From Evernia prunastri (taxonomy: Eukaryota > Ascomycota > Lecanoromycetes > Lecanorales > Parmeliaceae): a stretch of 64,000 bases of DNA. The stretch's first letter is position 1; every line of letters starts with the position of its first letter. This document shows positions 25,119 to 34,403 of the stretch, piece by piece. Below the pieces are notes generated by a model. That model made no database searches, was not told the DNA's origin, and saw only the letters and a program-made list of their open reading frames with translations. The stretch is from the NCBI GenBank assembly GCA_003184365.1, contig NKYR01000050.1, positions 186,001 through 250,000 on the forward strand, read 5' to 3'. Position numbers and translations under genes: made by a program.

Positions 25119-26239
25119 CTTTTATGTCTATGCTTGTAGTGTCTCTGAGTCTATATTGAAATTTTGTGTTGAAATATAAGATAGCCGCTTGTTGAGAGAG
25201 ATATGTGGTATTCTCATTTTCTTTATCAGGACTAGAGTCAATACCTATCTTCTTGGCATTGGCTTTCGATTTACACCGTTTAACTCTCCGAATAGGATTC
25301 GAGAGGGACGTTCGTAGGATCGAACAAATGCAGGTAATCGCTAACCGGCCGTGTCTGTTGACTGCTGATAAGTAGAGAACATGGCTATATCAGTTCGCTT
25401 CACTATAATCCCAGTCTCGCCGCTATTAATTAAGATTAGCCTTATGCATATATTGTTGACATTGAACTTCGACTTACATGATTTAATTCTCCGAGCAGGA
25501 TTCGAGAGGGATCTTCGTAGGATCGAACAAATGCAGGTAATCGCTAACCGGCCGTGTCTGTTGACTACCGATAAGTAGAGAACGAGGCTATATCAGTTCG
25601 CTTCGGCACAATCCTACTCTCACCGCTATTCATTAGGACTAGACTTGATGCGTCTCTTCTTGACATTGGCTTCCTGCTTATATCGAATTATCTGGATTTC
25701 GAGGGAGATCTTCGTAGTAGGATCGAAAGAATGGAAATTATCGCTCATCAGCCGTGCCAGCTAACCCACTTTATCAAGTTTTACAGCCTCATCGCTATTT
25801 ATCTCCTTATACAGTCTCGCATATAGTACGTGTCTTCTTGGTATTGGCTTTCTGCTCATACCGTGTTATAGGATTCGAGAGGGATCTTCGTAGGATCGAA
25901 AGAATGAGAAGGAAGTCGCCGACCAGCCGTGTTGATAGCTGACATGCATGGTTCCAGCTCGCTCTGAGAAAACCGTGCACCTCGGACACTGAACTATCAA
26001 GACGATTCATAATCGATCGACCTGGCAGTGATGGAGGCTCTGGTATCCCGCGATTGTGCCATCTCCCTTTGAACTCCACATCTTCGTAAAGACATCAAAC
26101 CGAGATATATGTGGTTCCCGAGACCGCAGTTTGATTCTACTGTAGTGTCAACTGTATTGGTCTCCGTCGGTACTCCATATCACACCTACATCCTTCGTCG
26201 TTTGTAGCAGCAGTCCAATCTTGACCCGCTCCCAGTGCC
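25119..26239. promoter_or_regulatory. Bidirectional PAL/P450 spacer
   Basis: This 1.1 kb region lies between the PAL start (minus) and the P450 start (plus), so both promoters should be inside it. More than half is occupied by four copies of a decaying repeat (listed separately). The part nearest the P450, 26080-26239, is unique sequence. Confidence 0.55.
25231..25945. repeat. Four diverged tandem repeats, unit about 190-205 bp
   Basis: The core GGATTCGAGAGGGATCTTCG followed by TAGGATCGAA recurs beginning near 25292, 25498, 25694 and 25868. Each copy is preceded by a segment with TTCTTGRCATTGGCTT and TTAGGACTAGA-like words and followed by ATCGCTAACCGGCCGTG or a variant. Copies 1 and 2 are most alike; copies 3 and 4 are more decayed and 4 is truncated. 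The repeat lies entirely within the PAL/P450 promoter region. Confidence 0.8.
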
Positions 26240-28142
26240 ATGGCTGAGAGCCTGAGTTTTGCGTTGCTAAACGCCGAGAGACGAGATGTTCTTCCCCACC
26301 TTTTGGTCATCGGGATTGCCTTTGTCTCGATCGTATTGTTCAATCGATTCCGCAATCCCCTAACTGCAGTCCCTGGTCCGTTTTGGGCGAAATGGTCGAA
26401 CCTTTGGCTAGTATATCATATCCGCAGAGGCCATATCCACCGGAAGATGATCGAGGTGCACAAGAAGTACGGGAAGTTGGTCCGGGTGGGACCGAACGAA
26501 CTGAGCACTGCGGATATCGAATCTCTCCGAATCATATACGGTCGGTAATTCGTCTTCAGGCAGCACAACTCTTAGGGCCAATGCCACTGACAGTCCCATA
26601 GGTTCGGGCAATGATTTCCGTAAAAGCGACTGGTATATGCCGTGGCAAGGCAACCGCAAATGGGACCTTTTCTCAGAACGTAACGAGAACGTTCATCGAG
26701 CACAACGGAAATTGGTCAGTCATATATACTCGCTGTCCAGTATGAAAAAGCTGGAACCCTATGTTGATGACGCGGTTACCTTCTTCCTCGCCAAATTGTC
26801 TACAATGGAGGGCCAACGAATTGATGTGGGCAGATGGACCAGGCTCTTTGCTTACGGTCAGCGAACCTTATCCTACTGTGTTATGAATCTAAACTCTATA
26901 GACGTGATTGGTGAAGTAACGTTCTCGAAACGTTTCGGCTTCATGGATGAAGGGAAAGACGACGGCGCCTTCACCATGATTGACAACATCTTGCAATGCG
27001 CGAATTGGGTGGGACATATACCTTGGTTGTACTGGGCCAATGTTTGGCTCGCTCCAATAATAGGCAATCGTCTCGCGGTGACCCAACGCCAGGGCAAGCT
27101 ATTGCAGGTGACGGCTCAGGCAATCCAGGAGCGCAAGGAACGAGGAAGTGATCGCCACGATATGCTCGAACAGCTCTTCGACGTTCAACGGGAAAAACCA
27201 GACAAGTTGGACGACATATCCGTCACGTCAATGGCCGCCAGCAACATCTTTGCCGGGAGTGATTCAACATCCGTCTCCATCTCCGCCTTTCTCTACTACG
27301 TCCTTCGGAACCCCGGTTGCAAACGGAAACTGATCGAGGAAGTGGACGCCAGTGCGGAAGCTGAAAACCTCAGCCCTGGCACCGTGTTCGATCTCGATGT
27401 GATCAACAAAATGCCGTACCTGCAAGCGTGTATGTATGAGGCCCTTCGCTGCCATCCAGCAGTTGGAGTGTCCCTCGGTCGAGTCGTGCCTCCAGTTGGA
27501 ATGAAAATAGGTGGACAATACATCCCCGGAGGAGTATGTCTATCTCTTAGAGCACGTTTACACAACTAACACGGTGCAGTCCGGCATTAGCGCACACGCC
27601 TGGGTCATCCACCAAGACCAAGAGATCTTTGGCGAAGATGCGGCTGAATTTCGTCCGGAGAGGTGGATGGAACATCCCGACCGCGTTAGCACTATGAGTA
27701 CGAAACTTGGATCCTTATGGTATCAATCCTCCGGCGCAACTTTCTGACACGAGGCAGGGCGCAACTTCCTTAGTTTTGGTGCCGGATCCCGATACTGCAT
27801 AGGGCGAAGTAAGTTTCCCAAGACCTCCGCGATGCTGTAACACTGTCTGACCCTGTGCAAGATGTGGGCTGGCTAGAGATGTCAAAGGCGAGCAGCTGAA
27901 TCCCTTGTCCTCTGCGGGCCAAACTGACGCGGTACAGCTCATGCCAACATTGTTTCACGACTATGAGGTTGAATTCTCCGATCCCAGCATTATGACAAGA
28001 GAAGTTGCATGGTAATTGGAACATACTCTCCGAACCTACTACTCCAAGGTGCACATGTAGCTGACTCATCGAAAGGGTTTTTATCAAAATAGAAGACCTG
28101 TATGTGACGGTGAAGCCGAGACACGAGGGTCTAACAAACTAG
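26240..28142 (+). CDS. Cytochrome P450 monooxygenase (pisatin-demethylase-like, CYP57-type)
   Basis: Eight exons (26240-26540, 26602-26856, 26902-27533, 27580-27697, 27758-27808, 27862-27887, 27938-28011, 28076-28142) give 507 residues, a normal P450 length. A single N-terminal membrane anchor is seen (LLVIGIAFVSIVLF). The I-helix has AGSDSTSV, the K-helix ExxR reads YEALR, the PERF-like motif is FRPERW, and the haem loop is FGAGSRYCIGR with ligand Cys449. NVGWLEMSK after the haem loop and the FAYDVIGEVTF segment are typical of the pisatin-demethylase-like group. The intron at 27888-27937 starts with GC rather than GT; without it the frame stops. It probably hydroxylates or demethylates an intermediate or product of this region; the substrate cannot be read from sequence. 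Confidence 0.9.
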
Positions 28143-28966
28143 AATATCCACGCCTAGCATTGGGGTCAGACGGAGATCCCAAAGGCGGGGCATGCTACCG
28201 ATTGTTGGTTAAGGCGAAGCCAAACTGGACCATTTGGTTGGAGGTGGCTTGAACAATAGGTCACTACTATCTAAGATACGAATGAGATTGATTTATCTAG
28301 GATCACAAATGCTTCTTCCGAAACAGTCAAAGTCGAGTGGGCATGAGTTTATTGAATTAAGATTTAGTATCGTTAAGGATTTATACTTATTACTATACTT
28401 GATTGATTGATTGCTTAATACGCCTATCTAGTAAACTACTTTACTAATCAGGGAGTTCCTCGAATATTTGTAGCGCTGAAGAAACCTTTCGGACAAAAAC
28501 TTCAACTTATCCTCTCGTGTTATCATTGTTGTCAACTCTTAGTCTTTGACTGTCAAGTTGTTGCCACAAACCACTGTCACTTCCGTTCTCTTTCAGTCTG
28601 CCGCTATTGTTTCCGTGATTGTCTCCTTCTATTACTATACTTATTATTATGTTTTTTATATATACCGATTAATTTTCTCTCTCTCTCGCTAACTATATTA
28701 AATTCTTATTCGTTATATAAAGTAAGATATCTTAGTTTATGAGATATATTATTTCAAAAATTTCATGAGATAGTAGGTTATCCCGCGAAAAGGTAGGGTC
28801 TTAATACCATACCACGCCGTGATATGGGAGGGACGTCCTACCTAATCACCACACCATCTCACCCCTATCCGAGGCGTACCAGTGAGTCGCCGGTATGGTG
28901 CAGTCAGTATGAGGCCTCTGCTAGTCGGTGTACTACACTGGCTATACTATTTATTGTCTGTCCCGG
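28143..28966. other. AT-rich convergent spacer
   Basis: This lies between the 3' ends of the P450 (plus) and MFS (minus) genes. Positions 28260-28780 are clearly richer in A and T than the surroundings, with runs such as TTATTATTATG and TATATATACC, a CT microsatellite near 28676, and almost no coding potential. It could be decayed repeat sequence. No gene is supported. Confidence 0.5.
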
Positions 28967-30369
28967 TCAGACCTTCACTAGAAGCTTAAAGCCCACCTTC
29001 AAGGTGCGCACAGAAGTAAGAATCGCCGCAGAAACCATGAACAGAGTTCCGCACCAAACTATCAGACCCGTCCAATTCCTATCCGGGCTGTTCCCGAGGA
29101 TGGCACCCGCGGCGGGGCTACCGATGAGCGCGCCGAGGCCGATGAAAGCAAAACTCATGCCTAGCCGCGTGCCCCAGATGCTCTTGTCGGGCGTGAGACT
29201 CGTCACGATGGGAATGGGGAGGGAGACGTAAGGGGCGGACACGAAGCCGTAGACGACCGTGAACGCGACGACTCCAGCAGTGCTTTTGATACGTAGGAGG
29301 GTGAAAGCTAAGACGCTGGAGATGATCCCGAAGATTATCTGCACGTTCATCAGCCCAAGGTGGCCGGCGACATAGTTCGGGAGGAGACGGCCGAAAAACG
29401 ATCCGGTGTTTAGGATGGCAAGAAGATAGGAAGCGAGGCCGGGACTGGTGCCAACGACTTCGATGGCGTAAAGGTTGATGTAGTAGTAGAAGACGTAGAG
29501 TCCCATCAAGTTGACAAAGAAGCTTAGGCAACTGATTATGTATGGGAGGTCCTTGAAATGCTTCAGGTCCAGGATTTTCCTCTTCGGTGGGTCTTTTCCG
29601 ATTCGTACTCGCATCACTGCAGCAGCCAAGACCATGGTGGCAAGGACCATGAAAGCTATAATCCGTACCGTCCATGGAAATCCAATCCGTGGCGTGAGGC
29701 GTTGGAGCATGATGGGATATATGACAGCACCTAAAAATAATTTTTTTTTAATCGCGTATTCCTTTCCCAACATCATCCATGGTCAAGGACAGCCAGCTCA
29801 CCGATACTTGATCCGGTCATCGAGACCCCAACCGCGAGCGCAGTATGGGTAGAAAACCACTGCGGCACAATTCCCGAAGCTGGCAAAAAGACAAATCCGA
29901 AGCCAATTCCTGTCACGACTGTCTGCGCCAGAAAGAACTGGTAGTACTCATGACACAGGCTGAGCATCATTAAGCCGAAGACCATGGTTACGGTCCCAAC
30001 GGCGAGCAAGGGGCGAAGATGCCCCGCGTCCCACACCGGACCGGTGAAAATGCAAACGGTATAGCAGACGAGAAACTGGGCCGAGCCAATCCAGGCGATG
30101 GTCGAGGCGGTCTCGCGCTGGAGGATGTCCGTCTCGTAGATGGTTTGGAACTGGCCATACGTGTTGAGCAAGCCGAGGACGTTGAACAAGATGAGCCAGG
30201 AGGCGGCGACCTGCATCCAGGCCATCCGTCCCCCATCCGGCGGGACGGGTGCGCGTTTCTCGTCGTCGTTGATGTTTGGAGACGGCGGGTCCGGGGCCAG
30301 CGGGGTGGTGCCGCCTTCTTCTTCCAGGGGGGTCGATGAGTCGGAGTCTGGGGGTTCCTTGGACGCCAT
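28967..30369 (-). CDS. MFS monocarboxylate-type transporter (MCT/MCH family)
   Basis: Two exons (29802-30369, 28967-29730) give 443 residues. I chose the ATG at 30369 (MASKEPPDSD); the ATG at 30405 would add twelve residues. After a 60-residue hydrophilic N-terminus, the motif PPDGGRMAWMQVAASW marks the monocarboxylate porter family (consensus DGGxGW). About twelve membrane helices follow, with the conserved GIGFGFVFLPASGIVPQWF stretch and a large central loop rich in lysine (PPKRKILDLKHF). The fungal relatives move monocarboxylates or riboflavin. Placed between P450 and DAHP synthase genes, it may carry an aromatic acid or a pathway product; that is inference. A 71-nt intron with an A/T-rich 3' end splits the gene after the fifth or sixth helix. 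Confidence 0.87.
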
Positions 30370-30669
30370 TGTGGAGGACGTTGCTGGCGGGCTCGAGTGA
30401 AGCAATGATTAAGGAAAACGGGTGTAAATCGGGTAGGGTGAAAAGTGGTTGGAATGAAAGGGAGGAGGGGTTGACTGGTGGGGCGGGAACTTGCAAGCAA
30501 GAGATTTTGGTTGACGGGTTGACGGCTTGATAAGCAAAGATGTCAGATGATAAGGGGCTACAGGTAGTCTGTTGTGTACTCTAATCTCCGATCCTATTAA
30601 TTGCGTTAAGTACCTAGGTAGGTACTTAGGACTCAGGCCATTAAGACCGTCCGACTTCAGCAGGTTCAG

Positions 30670-30840
30670 CAGGTGGGAGCCTCAATTGGCTAATGTCATC
30701 CACTGTCAGCATCTCACATGCATAAGGTAAGTAAGTATTCTCAATCCTATTCAAACGCCATCGTAAATTGAACGCTACCTACCTTACTCCAACAGCCCTT
30801 CTCCCTTTTTCCGTCTCGGCTTTGAGCTGCCCTCATTGCT
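30670..30840. repeat. Dispersed repeat, split copy
   Basis: The two halves of the element seen at 22135-22201 occur here as CAGGTGGGAGCCTCAATTGGC (30670-30690) and TTCCGTCTCGGCTTTGAGCTGC (around 30809-30830). About 118 bases with no match separate them. Confidence 0.45.
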
Positions 30841-31486
30841 AGTCTCCTGCCTGCACTTCGCCCCTTCCCACAGGATCCTTCTAACTGCCTAGTCGTAGCT
30901 GAAGCGAGCGATCATAAAGTACCTAGGTAACTTATTAACTTCCAGCCTATGCGGAGGCTTCGGTACTCTAACAGATTAACCCGTCCCGTCATGCTAAGGC
31001 ATGGCGCAACCACAACATTGAGCGGTCCACTCGCAACTTCCACCGATGTAATGTGTAAGTAGGTATGTCTATCAAATCCTCTGTCAACTGTCACCGATTC
31101 CTAATCATCTCCTAAGCACATAGCCTTCCAAGCTTCCTATCCAAGTATGTACGCCCGACCGTCTTCCAATAGATAACCACATTTCAACGCATCTGCTCTG
31201 TGCCGTTTGGTGAGCAAACTCCGTGGAGGGCAGTGTTGCTTTTACTTTACGATAGAGTTAGGTACTTCTGAAGTACTAGCATGTGATAGCGTCAACTGAA
31301 TGATCCCCAGCTTGTTCCGTAACCGAGCGAAGTGAGTGCTCCCTTCCCCACGAGACGACCATCCAAATCAGAAGAAGTGGAGATAAATGGCTAGTGCTTA
31401 GTGCTATCTCATGTATACAATGGACAGATAACAAAAGCAGTGATACGAGGGCGTGATGATTCTCGCCTTACAGCGTATCGAGGGAA

Positions 31487-31607
31487 ATACATCATAGCGC
31501 CGTGACCCGACTAGGGGGATAGAGGGAGGAATTCATAGGCTTCTACGGGTAGGATCTGTAGATCTGCTTATGAGTTCCCCTATTTACGCCAAGGCGCTAT
31601 GATTTAT
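31487..31607. repeat. Imperfect inverted repeat (MITE-like or hairpin)
   Basis: The left arm begins ATACATCATAGCGCC and the right arm ends GGCGCTATGATTTAT, which are reverse complements apart from one base. Inside them, AGGGG pairs with CCCCT and AATTCATAGGC with GCTTATGAGTT. The loop is about 20 bases (near 31541-31560). The size and nested imperfect arms resemble a short non-autonomous DNA element or a strong hairpin. Confidence 0.6.
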
Positions 31608-32024
31608 TCTCCGTGATAAGATGTTGTACACATTTCTGCCGCTAGTGTGGTGGTGTGCTGAGCGCATGCTGGTCCCTGAGTAAGTATGGATACGTTTTCA
31701 CGGACGTGCCGCTGACCACGGTCCTGCTTGCCAGCCAGCTAACACGGCTGGGGCCGATCATCTCCATTTCTACTAAGCTCTAGGGGCACGTCTGCCTTCT
31801 CTTGGCCAGTCATAGCCCTATACCTCTTGTATAGCACTAATCTCTCACAATTGCTCTGCAAAGAAATTGAGCTCTGTCTGCGTATAGGGGTATAGTCTTG
31901 TCACAAAGTGTCCAGCTGCCAGCTTCTCTGTATCGCTCTTGAAAGGTTTACGTTGTTTACTCCCAGATTAGATCTCACGAATCGAAATCACAAGGAGAAA
32001 AAGAGACACGGAAACGGGTCGCCA

Positions 32025-33418
32025 ATGACAGTATGTAGTGTCCTCTGCACTTCACTGACCGCTCGTCCTAATGTCTTGGCAACAGGATCAGGTCACGTAC
32101 CACCTGGGAAACCAGCATGTAGGTAATAAGAAGACCACCGAGGACTGGAGGAGTATGCTCTTGACAACCTCTAACAGTGGCAGTCGCTCACGGTCTTACA
32201 GTTCAGGGGGTCAACCCAATTACTTCCCCAGATCTGTTGCACAGTGAAATTCCGCAGGTACGCTCTACTTCCCTTGTCCCCTCTCTCGCCGCACAAAAAC
32301 TGACGTGTGATCTCTCCAGACAGATAATTCAAACCGCACCATCATCGAGTCACGGGAGACAGTGGCCCAGATTGTGCAGGGCACAGACCTCAAGGACCGT
32401 CTGCTTGTGGTGATTGGCCCATGTTCCATCCACGATCCTGATGCTGCTAAAGAGTATGCAAGATGGCTTTTGACACAGCGAGAAAAGCATGCCGAAAATC
32501 TGTACATTGTCATGAGGGCGTACCTGGAAAAGCCTCGGACGACCGTTGGTTGGAAGGGTCTGATCAATGATCCGGAGATTGATGGTAGCTTTCAGATCAA
32601 CAAGGGCCTTCGTGTTTCCCGGCAGATGTACGTTGATTTGACGGACATGGGCATGCCCCTAGCCAGCGAGATGTTGGACACGATTTCTCCGCAATTCCTC
32701 GCAGACCTGATCTCCGTCGGAGCCATTGGCGCACGGACGACCGAGAGCCAGCTGCACCGGGAGTTGGCTTCAGGCCTCTCTTTCCCAGTTGGCTTCAAGA
32801 ACGGTACCGATGGTAATCTCAGCGTCGCGATCCATAGCATTGGCGCAGCCGCTCACCCGCATCACTTCCTTTCCGTCACCAAGCCCGGCCTGGTTGCTAC
32901 TGTCGGTACGATCGGTAATGAGGACTGCTTTGTGATTCTGCGCGGTGGTGCAAAAGGCACCAACTACGATGCCAAAAGCATCGCCGACGCCAAGGCGGAT
33001 CTCGCGAAAATGAATCTCAGGCATCGACTCATGGTCGACTGCAGTCACGGCAATTCTCAGAAGAATCACAGAAACCAGCCAAAGGTCGCCAAGGTACTGG
33101 CCGAGCAGATTGAGCGAGGCGAGAGTGCCATCATGGGCGTCATGATCGAGTCGAACTTGCGCGAGGGTTAGAAGCGCCTTGTTCCCTTGTCTCCGAATGT
33201 GCAATGCTAAGTGCTTTCTTGCAGGAAACCAGAAGGTGCCCGAGAAAGGAAAGGAGGCTCTCGAGGACGGCGTCAGCATCACAGACGCTTGTATTGGCCT
33301 CGACGACACGATGAGCGTCCTCGATGTGCTGTCCGAGGCAGTGGCGAAGCGGAAGAACATAGTTCGTTCAAACGGGAATGCCAACGGGGATGCCACGGAC
33401 GCCCCAAACGGCCACTGA
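32025..33418 (+). CDS. 3-deoxy-D-arabino-heptulosonate 7-phosphate (DAHP) synthase
   Basis: Five exons (32025-32030, 32086-32152, 32202-32257, 32320-33166, 33225-33418) give 389 residues. It condenses phosphoenolpyruvate and erythrose 4-phosphate, the first step of the shikimate pathway. It is the class I (Aro3/Aro4) type: LLVVIGPCSIHDP, MRAYLEKPRTTVGWKGLINDP, GAIGARTTESQLHRELASG, GFKNGTDGN, HHFLSVTKPG and VDCSHGNSQKNH are all present, including the metal- and substrate-binding Cys, His and Lys positions. The first exon is only ATG-ACA. The N-terminus contains GNQHVGNKKTTEDWR, the segment that precedes the catalytic barrel in yeast-type enzymes and takes part in feedback control. Its position among PAL, P450 and PKS genes suggests a paralogue serving that pathway rather than general metabolism, but a sole genomic copy cannot be excluded. 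Confidence 0.93.
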
Positions 33419-33450
33419 CCACTGATGCCTGCCCCCACGATTTTCTTCAC

Positions 33451-33481
<31 letters not shown>

Positions 33482-34403
33482 TACCACGATTCGGACGAGT
33501 GAAGCTCTTTCGATCAGACCTGGCCTTTGCAAAAGACCAGATGCTGCATTAAGCTCTCTCATCGCCCGATAGTCCGATCACCTCTTGATTCGTTCCCTCA
33601 ACCCAATGATCACGTTTCCAAGATAGCCGTTGTCGGTGTCTCCCAGCCCAGTATCAAACGTCACTGCGCTATTACCACCGAGTAGAGAAAAGGGTTAAGT
33701 ACGCTAAGATTGAATGCAAGACAGGAACGGACCGCCGCGGTAGTGCTCTCCCTGCAACAAGTACCCATGCTGGGTACGACTAATTAAAGGCGCCCGTTTG
33801 CAAGTATATTTGAGCATGGTTTTCAGTGACAAATGCTAAAACTTTGAATACATGTACCTTAGTATTCAAATTGGACATAATTTTAGACTAGTTTATCTCT
33901 CTAGCTTTAACTTTTTAAACCCATAGTAAATGATATCAATACGATTTTCGTCGATAAAAAAGCATATTCATGTCGTTGGGGCACAAAACTTATGAGAAAC
34001 ACCGTCTGTCACGAACGAGGTTACCGCCCTATACGACTCATTCATTTTAGAAGCTCGAATCAATATGCATTGGACTCGCCATCAAAGTATCTTACATCCA
34101 TCACAACCAGATCAGAAACCTGGAGTAGAAGCTTTTGTGTTGGGAAGTGGTTTGCAACAATCTGGCGCCTCTTTTCATCCTTCGTTCTTCATGTATGGCG
34201 CCAATGGTCAATCGAATCGCTCAAGCCACATCAATCTCTCATTATGTCATGTATAATATTACAGCAATTTCAGTCCAATCTTCTTCAGAAAGCTCGAAGA
34301 AGCCCTCAACGGCCCTGTCCAGACTGGCACAGATCCAATCCTGTTCGAGCTACCAAGATTTCCTTTCTCTCTCCTTCATCTGCAGTCCATCAAGCCATGC
34401 TGG
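33419..34403. other. Convergent spacer DAHP synthase to STE11
   Basis: About 985 bases between converging 3' ends. It contains a perfect (GAT)10 tract at 33451-33480 just after the DAHP synthase stop and an AT-rich stretch at 33790-33970. Open frames near 33992-34557 run antisense across the end of STE11 and look like shadows. Confidence 0.5.
33451..33480. repeat. (GAT)10 microsatellite
   Basis: Ten uninterrupted GAT units lie 33 bases after the DAHP synthase stop codon, in its presumed 3' untranslated region. Confidence 0.9.

Larger units (their letters stand above)
30370..32024. promoter_or_regulatory. Divergent MFS/DAHP synthase spacer
   Basis: A 1.65 kb spacer between two divergently transcribed genes. 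It includes the split dispersed repeat (30670-30692 and 30811-30840), several CCTAGGTA and TAGGTAGGTA words, and an inverted-repeat element at 31487-31607. No open frame is convincing. Confidence 0.5.

Noticed and set aside
26857..26901. In-frame extension of the P450 through this segment
   Set aside because: The 45 nt are open but have GT-AG ends, and removing them gives the conserved FAYDVIGEVTF joint, so it is an intron.
29948..30500. Overlapping minus-strand frames around the MFS N-terminus
   Set aside because: These are out-of-frame shadows of the transporter's first exon in GC-rich DNA.
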